Positions 1 through 9,322 of a DNA stretch of 64,000 nt are shown in pieces. The translations under genes and the position numbers were made by a program. The DNA comes from Prunus persica. Lineage: Eukaryota > Streptophyta > Magnoliopsida > Rosales > Rosaceae. The first letter of the stretch is position 1. Every line of letters starts with the position of its first letter. The stretch is taken from contig NC_034009.1 of assembly GCF_000346465.2 (NCBI RefSeq), positions 12,156,747 to 12,220,746 of the forward strand. The letters are read 5' to 3'. A model generated the notes under the pieces. It did not search any database and was not told the DNA's origin. It saw only the letters and a list, made by a program, of their open reading frames with translations.

Positions 1-814
1 CATCAAGAGTTTCATAGTGATAAGCAAGTGAGATCTATTAAGCTACAGGGTCTGCGTCGAGATTTTGAATACACAAGAATGAAGGATGATGAAACCTTGT
101 CTGTGTATCTCACTCGTTTGCTTGAGTTGGTGAATCAAATGAAGGGATATGGGGAAGATCTATCCAAAGGAAAGTTAGTTCAAAAACTTCTTATAAGCCT
201 GACTAAAGAGTTTGGTTTGCTCAACGGCTTGATAGACATGCTGAGAGCACCACTGAGAAAGCCTTCAGCAGCATGAGCATAAACCAAAAAGGATCTCAGT
301 CAAATTCTAGCTTTGGTAATAACAAATCAAAGACGAATTGGAAATCGACGGGTAAGAAATGGGATTCAAAATCTCAAAATAATGTCAACCAAGGAGGAAA
401 GCATGAACAAGGCGAAAAATCAGAACAAGCTAAGGGAAAATGCAAGCATTGTGATAAACTACACTATGGAGAGTGTTGGTTTAAACGGAAGCCAAAATGC
501 TATGGTTGCAATTGATTTGGGCACTGCATTAAGGACTGTGATCAAGCAAACAAGGCTGGAAAAGTAGCAAATATTGCTAATCAGGTAACTGAACCTGCAA
601 CAATGTTTTATGCATGTCATTCTACTACTATTGGAAAGAATATGAATATGTGGTATGTTGACAGTGCATGTAGTAATCATATGACCTCACATGAGTCTTT
701 GCTTGTGAACATTGATAAAAATGTGAAATGTAGAGTCAAAATGGGTACTGGTGATTTGGTACAGTCAACTGGCAAAGGCACTTTGGTCATAGAAATGTAG
801 GGTGTCACTAGATA

Positions 815-1085
815 TGTAAGATCCCACATTAACCAACAGAGAGGGGGTGATGTGCCTTATATGTGCACACTCGCATCCATTTAGAACGAGGCCTTTTGGG
901 AGCTCACTGGCTTCGAAGTCGTAGGAACTCTGAAGTTAAGCGAGTTGGGGGCCAGAGCAATCCCAGGATGGGTGACCCACTGGGAAGTTGCTCGTGAGTT
1001 CCCAGAAATAAAACCGTGAGGGCAGAGAGGGGGGCCCAAAACGGACAAAATCGTGCTACGGCGGAGCCAATCCCGGGGTGTGACA
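815..1085 (+). repeat. Cassandra LTR 1 with 5S rRNA-like promoter domain
   Basis: Begins TGTAAGATCCCAC and ends GGGGTGTGACA. The 5S-derived part shows a box A-like AGTTAAGCGAGT (934-945) and a box C-like AGGATGGGTGACC (965-977), with the same spacing order as the internal pol III promoter of plant 5S genes. It differs from LTR 2 only in the first ~85 bp. Confidence 0.93.
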
Positions 1086-1159
1086 ATTTGGTATCAGAGC
1101 CACTCTGTCGTGTGGTGCGAGTGTGCTGACGAGGACGTCGGGCCCTTAAGGGGGTGGAT

Positions 1160-1430
1160 TGTAAGATCCCACATCAACCAACGGAGAGGGGGTGATGTGC
1201 CTTATATGTGCACACCCGCATCCATCTAGCACGAGGCCTTTTGGGAGCTCACTGGCTTCGAAGTCGTAGGAACTCTGAAGTTAAGCGAGTTGGGGGCCAG
1301 AGCAATCCCAGGATGGGTGACCCACTGGGAAGTTGCTCGTGAGTTCCCAGAAATAAAACCGTGAGGGCAGAGAGGGGGGCCCAAAACGGACAAAATCGTG
1401 CTACGGCGGAGCCAATCCCGGGGTGTGACA
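1160..1430 (+). repeat. Cassandra LTR 2 (mosaic middle LTR)
   Basis: 271 bp. Box A-like at 1279-1290, box C-like at 1310-1322. Its first part (to about 1230) matches LTR 3 at every site where LTRs 1 and 3 differ, and its last part (from about 1298) matches LTR 1. The switch lies in the identical stretch between, which includes the start of the 5S-like region. Confidence 0.93.
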
Positions 1431-1505
1431 ATTTGGTATCAGAGCCACTCTGTCGTGTGGTGCGAGTGTGCTGACGAGGACGTCGGGCCCTTAAGGGGGG
1501 TGGAT

Positions 1506-1776
1506 TGTAAGATCCCACATCAACCAACGGAGAGGGGGTGATGTGCCTTATATGTGCACACCCGCATCCATCTAGCACGAGGCCTTTTGGGAGCTCACTG
1601 GCTTCGAAGTCGTAGGAACTCTGAAGTTAAGCGAGTTGGGGGCTAGAGCAATCCCATGATGGATGACCCACTGGGAAGTTGCTCGTGAGCTCCCAGAAAC
1701 AAAACCGTGAGGGCAGAGAGGGGGGCCCAAAGCAGACAATATCGTGCTACAGCGGAGTTGATCCCAGGATGTGACA
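1506..1776 (+). repeat. Cassandra LTR 3, most diverged
   Basis: 271 bp, ends GATGTGACA followed by the AGATA duplication. Box A-like at 1625-1636 is intact. Box C-like at 1656-1668 reads ATGATGGATGACC, two changes from LTRs 1 and 2. Its 3' half differs from LTRs 1 and 2 at many further positions. Confidence 0.92.
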
Positions 1777-4706
1777 AGATACATTAAGGAAGTTATGATT
1801 GTCCCTGGTTTGGATGAAAACCTATTAAGTGTAGGTCAAATGGTAGAACATGGATATTGGCTTGTCTTTGGTGATAATGTGGTTGATATTTATGGGGATA
1901 GGCAGATGCATGATTTGATTGCAAGTGTACCAATGAAGGGAAATAGATGTTTTCCTTTAAGCCTAGAATATGTCAAACCTTCTATGGCTAATAAAGTAAC
2001 AGTTGAGGAGTCATCTTGGCTTTGGCATAAGAGGTATGGACATCTAAACTATACTAGTTTGATGCTCCTGCAAGACAAAGAAATGGTGCAAGGTCTGCCT
2101 AGATTACAAGTCACAAAGCATGTGTGCTCTGGCTGTGCTACAGGAAAAGGTCACAGAGAACCTTTTGACAAGGAGAAAGTTTGGAGAGCATCACAGCCCT
2201 TAGAACTGATACACTCTGACATCTGTGGTCCAATGTAGACTATCACTCTTAGAGGGAATAGATACTTTCTCACCTTCATTGATGACCACACTAGAATGTG
2301 TTGGGTGTTTTTCTTACAGCATAAGTCTCAAGCATTCAACATATTGAAAAGGTTCAAAAACATGGTTGAGCTGCAAAGTGGTTATCAAATTAAGAAGTTA
2401 AGAAGTGATAGAGGTGGAGAATATACATCATTGGAATTTTCAAAGCTTTGTGAAGAGATGAGATTAGAAAGGCAACTGACTATAGCTTACTCTCTGCAAC
2501 AGAATGGAGTTGCAGAGAGAAAGAATCGTACTGTGATGGAAATGGCAAGAACAATGATGCATGAGAAGAAAATTCCTTTGAAATTTTGGGCAGAAGCTGT
2601 CAATACAACTGTATATCTGCAAAATAGAAGTCCAACAAGTGCTCTGGATAATACAACTCCATTTGAGAAGTTTAGTGGAAGGAAACCAGGTGTCAAACAC
2701 TTGAGAATCTTTGGCTCTCTATGCTACATTCACATCCCTTCACAGAAAAGGCACAAACTATAGGAAACTGGTGAGAAGGGAGTATTTGTAGGCTATGGAA
2801 TTTGTGAAAAAGGATATAGAGTACTCAATTTGAGAACTCAAAAGATTGAACTGTCTATGAGTGTTATTTTTGATGAGAAAGCCATGTGGGATTGGGAATC
2901 AAATGAGGCAGTACAAGTGGAGGTTACAATTCCTTGGAATGATAATAAAAGCTCAATGACATTTGAGTTTGATTCAGAAGCAAGTGACTCACCTCAGTCT
3001 GTGCAATCTCCTCTAAGAACACAAGCTGTTAGTGACCTGCAAGCAACTATGAATTTAGTTCCACCTGTTTCACTAGTTTCAACTTCTGAAACTTATGACC
3101 ATACTCCAAGGAAATGGAAAAGTTTGGATGAAGTGTATGCTCAATGCAAGATGAGCATCATTAAACTTGAAAACTTTAGTGAAGCAGTTAAGGATGAAGC
3201 CTGGAAAAGGGCTATGACAGAAGAAATGTTGATGATAGAGAAGGATTCAACTTGGGAGTTAGTTGATAGACCAAGCAACAAACCAATTGTTGGAGTGAAG
3301 TGGGTCTACAAAACCAAGCTAAACCTTGATGGCTTCATTCAAAAGCACAAAGCAAGGCTTGTAGCCAAAGGTTACACACAAAAACCAGGGGTTGATTTCA
3401 ATGAAACCTTTGCACCCGTGGCAAGGTTAGACACTATTAGAACACTCATTGCACTGGCTGCATAGAAAGGTTGGAAGCTGTGGCAATTGGATGTAAAATC
3501 AGCATTTTTGAATGGTGTACTTGAAGAGGAAGTATATGTGGATCAACCGGATGGTTTTGTGGTTGAAGAGGCTGAAGATAAAGTGTATAGATTAAGAAAG
3601 GCTCTTTATGGTCTAAAACAAGCACCAAGGGCCTGGTATAGTGAGATTGATACATATCTCATTCACTGTGGTTTTTATAGAAGCTCAAGTGAAGCAACTC
3701 TATATGTGAGAAACAAAGAAGGAATTGGTGTCTTGATAGTATCAATCTATGTAGATGATATTGTATACACAGGGAGTAGTACAAGAATGATGGAAGAGTT
3801 TAAAACAGAGATGATGTCCAAGTATGAAATGTCAGATTTTGGATTACTTCACCACTTTCTTGGAATGGGGATAACTCAAACTGAAGGGAGTATTTTTATA
3901 CATCATAAAAAGTATGCCTTTACTCTCTTGGATAAATTTGGCCTTAAGGATTGCAAATCAGTGAGCACTCCATTGGTTGCCACTGATAAATTGCAAAGAG
4001 AGGATGGAAGTGAAGCTGCAGATGAAAGTTTGTACAGGAAAATTGTTGGAAGCTTGCTATATCTAACTGCAACCAGACCAGATATTATGTTCTCAGCTAG
4101 TCTGCTTGCAAGGTTCATGCACAGTCCTTCTAAGCTGCACTATGGAGCTGCTAAAAGAGTTCTAAGGTACATGCAAGGCACAATTGATTATGGAATTGAG
4201 TATGTGACTGGAAAATCTGCATTTTTAGTAGGATATTGTGACAGTGACTGGAGTGGATCTGAGGAAGATATGAAAAGTACTTATGGATTTGCATTTTCAT
4301 TTGGAAGTGGTGCTTTTTTGTGGGCATCAGTCAAACAACATAGTGTGGCTCTTTCAACAGCAGAAGCAGAGTATGTGAGTGCAGCAGAAGCAACATCACA
4401 AGCCATTTGGCTCAAGTTTGTTCTTGAAGATTTTGGGGAAGAGCAGACTACTGCAACAACTGTGTTTTGTGACAACACTCCAGCCATAGCCATGTCTAAA
4501 AATCCTGTTTTTCACCAAAGAAGTAAGCATATTCGTAGGAAGTTTCATTTTATCAGAGATGCAATTCAAAATGGTTAAATTGATTTGGTTTACTGCAAAG
4601 GTGAAGAACAAATAGCTGACATCTTTATCAAGGCTCTTCCCAAGGACAGATTTAGTTATTTGAGAAGTCTACTTGGTGTGAAATCAGCTAACACTTTAGA
4701 AGGGAG

Positions 4707-5062
4707 TGTTGAAATGTAAATTGACTAGCTAATTTCTTGTTAGTTAGTAATTTACTTAGTCTGCTTTTCTTTCTAGCTTCGTTAAGCATTATGTTAGTTA
4801 AGTGACTTGAGCTCATAGGCCAAGTGCAAGGTGTAAAGCAGTCAGTTGGAAGCTCTTGTAATAGAATTGTGGTGATTGGCTGATGTAATGAGAGAATGAG
4901 AATGAATACAAAAGGTGTGATCTCTGCATTTTGGTTATGCATATCATACCAGAGAACTTTCCTATTTTTCTCTGTTTTCTCTTCTGAGCTCACTCTTCCT
5001 GTACCTTTCTAGCTCCCTCGGTAATCCAAAACTTCATCACTCTCACCTCTGGTATGGATGTT
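4707..5062 (+). repeat. 3' LTR of Copia A (right end uncertain)
   Basis: Starts TGTTGAAATG directly after the purine tract AGAAGGGAG, as expected for a copia 3' LTR. The stop of the pol frame (4717-4719) overlaps the LTR start. No second copy is in the window, so the 3' boundary cannot be fixed; it probably lies between about 5000 and 5060, and could continue after Copia B at 9235. Confidence 0.7.
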
Positions 5063-5067
5063 GTTAT

Positions 5068-5301
5068 TGCTAAAATATAAAAATTATGAGAGAATATTTG
5101 TTTGTGGAAATTTTCTGTGTATTCTTCTCCTTGTAGGAGGTCATATTTATAATGAAACGAAACCTGAATGGGCAAGTAAATAATAAATTCCTAAATCTAT
5201 TTACAGTAGGAAATCAGAAATTAAAGTAAATCAATTACAATTATAATAAGAATTCTTGGTGTGTAAGGAAAGTAAGTCAATATCCACAAGTCACGCCAAC
5301 A
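5068..5301 (-). repeat. 3' LTR of Copia B
   Basis: 234 bp, TGCTAAAATA...CACGCCAACA in plus orientation. It is preceded by TSD GTTAT and followed by the complement of a GGGGGAG purine tract. Nearly identical to 8996-9229. Confidence 0.92.
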
Positions 5302-5308
5302 CTCCCCC

Positions 5309-7222
5309 TCACGTTGGTGCATAGATGTCGCCAATGCCCAACTGATCCAGTGAATTGTGGAATGCTTTACTGGAAATCGCCTTTGTCAAAATATCCGCCA
5401 ATTGATCCTCGGATTTCACAAAAGGAAACTGAAACACTTTAGCCTCAAGCTTCTGTTTGATGAAGTATCGATCCACCTCAACATGTTTAGTACGATCATG
5501 CTGAACCGGATTCTGTGCAATGGCTATAGCAGCCTTGTTGTCACAAAAGAGATTCATTGTGGATGTAGGTTTATACCCGAGTTCAATAAGCAACTTTCTT
5601 AACCAAAGAAGTTCACAAATCCCTTTAGTCATGCCTCTGAACTCGGCTTCTGCACTGGATAAAGCTACTACATTCTGTTTCTTGCTCCTCCATGTCACCA
5701 AATTACCTCCCACGAATGTGAAGTAACCCGATGTGGATTTTCTATCTGTTACATTACCTGCCCAATCTGCATCTGAATAACCATCAATATTTAGATGACC
5801 ATGCTTTGAGAACATAAGTCCTTTTCCAGGTGCAGACTTCAAATATCTAAGTATCCGAAGAACTGCATTCATGTGGTCTTCACTTGGAGAGTGCATAAAT
5901 TGACTGACAACGCTCACCGCATAAGCAATGTCTGGTCGAGTATGTGACAAATAGATCAATCTTCCCACTAACCTTTAGTATCTTTCTTTGTTAGTTGGAA
6001 CTTGATCCGGATATTCTCCAAGATGATGATTCTGAACAATAGGAGTGTCCGCAGGTTTACAATCTAGCATTCCTGTGTCTGTCAACAAGTCTAAGACATA
6101 TTTCCTTTGAGAGAGAAATATGCCTTGCTGCGATCGAGCCACCTCAATTCCCAAGAAATACTTGAGTCCACCTAGATCCTTCATCTCAAACTCCGTAGCT
6201 AAATAGTCTTGTAGCTGTGATATTTCCTGTTTATCATTCCCAGTAATAATCATATCATCAACATAGATGATTAATGCTGTTACCTTCCCTTTTTGATGTT
6301 TCAAGAATAGAGTATGATCTGAGTTGCACTGTTTGAAACCATTGTTCTTCATTGCCATGGTGAACCGTCCAAACCATGCACGTGGTGACTGTTTCAATCC
6401 ATACAATGCTTTTCGTAACCTGCAAACTGTTCCAGGCTGAGTAGTATTATATCCAGGAGGAATGTCCATGTACACCTCCTCCGTGAGTTCGCCATGTAGA
6501 AAAGCATTCTTTACATCAAACTGGTGTAGTGGCCAATCCAAATTAGCTGCAATGGACAATAAGACTCTGACGGTGTTCAACTTTGCAACTGGTGCAAAAG
6601 TTTCTTCATAGTCTATACCATAGGTCTGTGTGTACCCTTTTGCCACAAGTCTTGCCTTGTATCGCTCGATAGATCCATCTGCATTGTGTTTTATAGTAAA
6701 CACCCATCTACATCCGATAGTCTTTTTTCCTCGTGGTATAGTCTCCAATGTCCAAGTCTGATTTTTCTCAAGAGCTTTCATCTCCTCTTTTATAGCTTGG
6801 ACCCACTTAGGATCTTTCAATGCTTCAGAGACCTTGGTTGGAATATAGATAGCAGACAACTGATGCACAAAAGCCTTGAGTGGTTCAGACAGCTTCTCAG
6901 TGGATACATGATTTGCAATTGGATACTTGGATGTCTTGCCAATATCCGGTGAATAACGGTTTGGTAGCTTCCCACGATTTTGCCTAAAAGGTAATTGATA
7001 TCCAATAGTTTTATCATCTAAATGCACAAGTCTAGTAGGAGTGGTTACCTCAAGGATATTCTCAGGAGATTGGTTTGTTGGTACTGTTGAGTTAGAAGGG
7101 GGGTCTTCATCTTGTTGTTCTGTATTGTCTGTAGGTGTGGGACTCGGATCAGAAATATCTTTGCATGGATCAGGTGGGTCAGGCAATTGATCGCTATGAA
7201 TGGGCGATTGGTCACTTTTCAA
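5309..7222 (-). pseudogene. Copia B reverse transcriptase and RNase H, one in-frame stop
   Basis: Reading on the minus strand from 7222: a proline- and serine-rich linker of the type found between integrase and RT (about 90 residues), then RT with [40 protein letters not shown] and YVDDMIITGND. After a TAA near 5974 the same frame continues with RNase H motifs TRPDIAYAVS, YSDADWAG, SSAEAEFRG, LFCDNKAAIAIA and a C-terminus ending GIGDIYAPT. The stop separates two otherwise intact parts. Nothing upstream of the linker (integrase, protease, gag) remains; the copia sequence breaks off near 7230. A non-functional remnant of a family that otherwise looks fairly young. Confidence 0.9.
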
Positions 7223-7286
7223 CAGAGAGTAATCTCGTGCTCCAGAGATATATATTTATATCTATTCATTCATTCTTGTTTCTCGG

Positions 7287-7451
7287 TGTGAACTTTGTTT
7301 TAGTTTGTCACTTGTTTCACTCGTGGTTGACTAAAAGATCTTCTCTACAATTGGTGTTTCTCAAGTATGGTGTCCTGTGACTCGCTTGTCAAGTTGGGCC
7401 TGCGAAATATCTCTGCCCAACTTGAGGGGGAGTGTTGGCGAGTCCTTATTT
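7287..7451 (+). repeat. 165-bp direct repeat, copy 1 (3' end of a second copia family)
   Basis: Starts TGTGAACTTTG and ends GAGTCCTTATTT. It is repeated with only a few mismatches and identical length at 8784-8948. It contains CCCAACTTGAGGGGGAG followed by TGTTGGCGAGTCC, which looks like a purine tract plus LTR start of a copia family different from Copia B. After copy 1 the LTR-like sequence continues (CATTAGAATTTTGG and onward). Confidence 0.75.
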
Positions 7452-7605
7452 CATTAGAATTTTGGTTACTTACCAATTATATTTTGTCCTATTGTAATAG
7501 AGATTATTTTATTTAGTGTTATGGGGGTTGATGATTTTTTCAACCCTCATAGAGGTAGCACCACCGACTCATTCTCTCATTCTCCACCAACCATCGTTGA
7601 GTTGA

Positions 7606-8043
7606 GTGCCCAGATGGCTCTGCTCCTACAGATGCAGACTTTTATCCCGAAGATCCTTTTTTGACGACCCCGACCCCGACTCCGACTATGACGACAACGA
7701 CCCCGACCCCGACTCCGAAGACGACCCCGACCTAGACTCCGAAGACGACCTCGACCCCGACCCCGACCCCAACTCCGAAGACGACCCCGACCCCCACTCC
7801 GATGATGACCCTAACCCCGAATTTGGCTATGATTCAGATCCTGATCCCGATTTCAACTCTGACTCCGGCCTCGACTCAGGCTCATATTCCGATCCCAATT
7901 CCTACTCAACTGTATCCTATGCATCTTCCGCTGCACAGATTATGACTTCTCGACTAACGACCCCGACACATGGACCAGATTGCGCATTTTGTGAAATCCG
8001 AGGATCAATTGGCGGATATTTTGACAAATGCGATTTTCAGTAA
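7606..8043 (+). CDS. Acidic Asp-Pro repeat ORF, probably not a real gene
   Basis: A 145-codon open frame. Residues about 20-100 are an imperfect repeat of DPDS, DPDP and SEDD units encoded by a CGACCCCGAC-like minisatellite (about 7660-7870). The C-terminal ~20 residues are read out of frame through the RNase H tail of the plus-strand Copia B fragment, so the ORF is a chimera made by the rearrangement. It is very acidic, with no signal peptide or recognised domain. An incidental open frame is the most likely reading. Confidence 0.25.
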   Translation: MPRWLCSYRCRLLSRRSFFDDPDPDSDYDDNDPDPDSEDDPDLDSEDDLDPDPDPNSEDDPDPHSDDDPNPEFGYDSDPDPDFNSDSGLDSGSYSDPNSYSTVSYASSAAQIMTSRLTTPTHGPDCAFCEIRGSIGGYFDKCDFQ

Positions 8044-8101
8044 AGCATTCCACAATTCACTAGATCAGTTGGGCATTGGCGACATCTATGCACCAACGTG
8101 A
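7976..8101 (+). pseudogene. RNase H C-terminal fragment of Copia B, inverted copy
   Basis: In plus orientation this encodes the last ~40 residues of the same RNase H found on the minus strand at 5309 (FVKSEDQLADILT to GIGDIYAPT). It is followed by the GAGGGGGAG purine tract and the plus-strand LTR at 8109. It marks an internal inverted 3' end. Confidence 0.85.
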
Positions 8102-8108
8102 GGGGGAG

Positions 8109-8341
8109 TGTTGGCGTGACTTGTGGATATTGACTTACTTTCCTTACACACCAAGAATTCCTATTATAATTGTAATTGATTTACTTTAATTCCTGATTTC
8201 CTACTGCAAATAGATTTAGAAATTTATTATTTACTTCCCATTCAGGTTTCGTTGTATTATAAATATGACCTCCTACAAGGAGAAGAATACACAGAAAATT
8301 CCCACAAACAAATATTTTCTCATAGTTTTAATATTTTAGCA
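8109..8341 (+). repeat. Internal, inverted LTR of Copia B family
   Basis: 233 bp, TGTTGGCGTGAC...ATATTTTAGCA, the reverse complement of the two outer LTRs. It is followed at 8342 by TGGTATCAGAGCC, so this LTR is flanked by 3'-end sequence on one side and 5'-leader sequence on the other, like the junction of two head-to-tail copies or of a one-LTR circle. Confidence 0.92.
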
Positions 8342-8594
8342 TGGTATCAGAGCCAGGTTCGATCTAGGGACCTGTACTTGTGTTCTTCTTGAAATTTAAG
8401 TGCTCTTCTCTCCCCTTGAGAGGGGGGGAGGGGGAGTGAAAGGACCTATCCCAATTACCTTGACATATTTTCATGAAGATGTTGCTTATTTCTTGACTCC
8501 GACGACCCCTTCTCTTCAAGGGGAGAGGAAGATTGAAGAGAAGTTGTGTCTGAGTGAATTAGCTAAAGTTTATATGGAAGAATTTATTGTTGCC

Positions 8595-8753
8595 ACTGCC
8601 GTGCTCATGGGGTTTCGGTGTTCTGCCTTACCTATTGCCGTGCTCACAGGGTTTCTGTGTTCTGCTTTACCTACTGCCGCGCTCACAGGGTTTCTGTGTT
8701 CTGCCTTATCTACAGCCGTGCTCACAGGATTTCTGTGTTTTGCTATGTGCCCT
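8595..8753 (+). repeat. 39-bp tandem repeat, four units, in the copia leader
   Basis: Units begin at GCCGTGCTC-like sites 8598, 8637, 8676 and 8715, an exact 39-bp period. Since 39 is 13 codons, the open frame 8400-8762 reads four 13-residue repeats of the form AVLTGFLCSALPT. It lies in the plus-oriented leader downstream of the internal LTR. Confidence 0.85.
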
Positions 8754-8783
8754 ATTTTTTAGGGTTTGCTCTTGTGTTTCCGC

Positions 8784-8948
8784 TGTGAACTTTGTTTTAG
8801 TTTGTCACTTGTTTCACTCGTGGTTGACTAAAAGATCTTCTCTACAATTGTTACTTCTCAAGTATGGTGTTCTGTGACTCGCTTGTCAAGTTGAGCGTGC
8901 GAAATATCTTTGCCCAACTTGAGGGGATGTGTTGGCGAGTCCTTATTT
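8784..8948 (+). repeat. 165-bp direct repeat, copy 2
   Basis: Second copy of 7287-7451, same length and a few substitutions (for example GAGGGGATG against GAGGGGGAG before TGTTGGCGAGTCC). It ends just inside the minus-strand leader of Copia B. Confidence 0.75.
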
Positions 8949-8995
8949 AGTTTGAAACTAGAGTCAGCAATTCCAAGATCGCCGCTCTGATACCA

Positions 8996-9229
8996 TGCTA
9001 AAATATAAAAATTATGAGAGAATATTTGTTTGTGGGAATTTTCTGTGTATTCTTCTCCTTGTAGGAGGTCATATTTATAATACAACGAAACCTGAATGGG
9101 TAAGTAAATAATAAATTCCTAAATCTATTTACAGTAGGAAATCAGGAATTAAAGTAAATCAATTACAATTATAATAGGAATTCTTGGTGTGTAAGGAAAG
9201 TAAGTCAATATCCACAAGTCACGCCAACA
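8996..9229 (-). repeat. 5' LTR of Copia B
   Basis: 234 bp. On the minus strand it is followed at 8995 by TGGTATCAGAGC (initiator-tRNA type primer site). Right flank is TSD GTTAT (9230-9234). Confidence 0.92.
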
Positions 9230-9322
9230 GTTATTAGAATTACAGGTTACATTATTTTACTCATTTTCAGACAACTGATTTGTGCCATAAAATTTCTGGT
9301 TCTTCTTTTTTTTTTTTTATAG

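Larger units (their letters stand above)
815..1776 (+). mobile_element. Cassandra TRIM retrotransposon, three-LTR tandem form
   Basis: This is a 962-bp insertion flanked by the direct repeat AGATA (810-814 and 1777-1781). It consists of three 271-bp LTRs (815-1085, 1160-1430, 1506-1776) separated by two internal segments of 74 and 75 bp. Each internal segment starts with the primer-binding motif TGGTATCAGAGC (from 1089 and from 1434) and ends with a purine tract before the next LTR. There is no protein-coding capacity. The LTRs carry a 5S rRNA-like domain, the hallmark of Cassandra (known family feature). A normal copy has two LTRs; the third is best explained by unequal recombination. The insertion lies in the protease region of Copia A and is therefore younger than it. 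Confidence 0.95.
28..4719 (+). pseudogene. Gag-Pol polyprotein of Copia A, inactivated
   Basis: Gag shows the retrotransposon capsid region (28-276), then a frame change, then a CX2CX4HX4C knuckle near 500-540 that contains a TGA. The protease motif DSACSNHMT lies at 661-690. The integrase has an H-H-C-C finger (LWHKRYGH, CSGCATGK; 2020-2150), a catalytic D near 2218, the second D in the FIDD motif at 2277-2288 and E in GVAERKNR (2507-2530). RT has VDVKSAFLNG (3490-3519) and YVDDIVYTG (3748-3774). RNase H has YCDSDWSG, STAEAEYVSA and CDNTPAIA. In-frame stops occur at 798-800, 2236-2238, 2761-2763, 3463-3465 and 4576-4578. Apart from gag the pol frame is otherwise continuous, and the Cassandra insertion plus its 5-bp duplication is the only large break. 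Not functional. Confidence 0.92.
1..5062 (+). mobile_element. Copia A: Ty1/copia retrotransposon, 5' end outside the window
   Basis: The window opens inside the gag gene of a Ty1/copia element. Order seen: gag, CCHC zinc knuckle, protease, integrase, reverse transcriptase, RNase H, a purine tract ending at 4706, then an LTR starting TGTTGAAATG at 4707. The element is dead: it has several in-frame stops and a frame change in gag, and a Cassandra TRIM interrupts the protease region at 815-1776. The 5' LTR lies left of the window, so its own target duplication cannot be read and the right end of its 3' LTR is uncertain. Copia B is inserted at 5068, next to or inside that LTR. The integrase-RT order identifies copia rather than gypsy. 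Confidence 0.92.
5068..9229 (-). mobile_element. Copia B: rearranged composite Ty1/copia element with three LTRs
   Basis: The outer ends are two same-orientation 234-bp LTRs (5068-5301 and 8996-9229, minus strand), and the whole block is flanked by GTTAT (5063-5067 and 9230-9234), so it integrated as one unit. Reading on the minus strand: 5' LTR, TGGTATCAGAGC primer site, short leader, then a scrambled segment, then RT and RNase H, purine tract and 3' LTR. Gag, protease and integrase are absent. The scrambled segment (7230-8990) holds a third LTR in plus orientation (8109-8341) with the tail of an RNase H gene before it and a primer site plus leader after it. It also holds two 165-bp direct repeats that look like the 3' end of another copia family, and an acidic repeat ORF. 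Confidence 0.88.

Noticed and set aside
925..1000. A genuine 5S rRNA gene array
   Set aside because: Only the box A to box C part resembles 5S rRNA, the repeats carry TG...CA-type LTR ends and primer sites, and the block has a 5-bp TSD; this is Cassandra.
1249..1784. Minus-strand open frames across the Cassandra copies
   Set aside because: They are repeated readings through non-coding LTRs.
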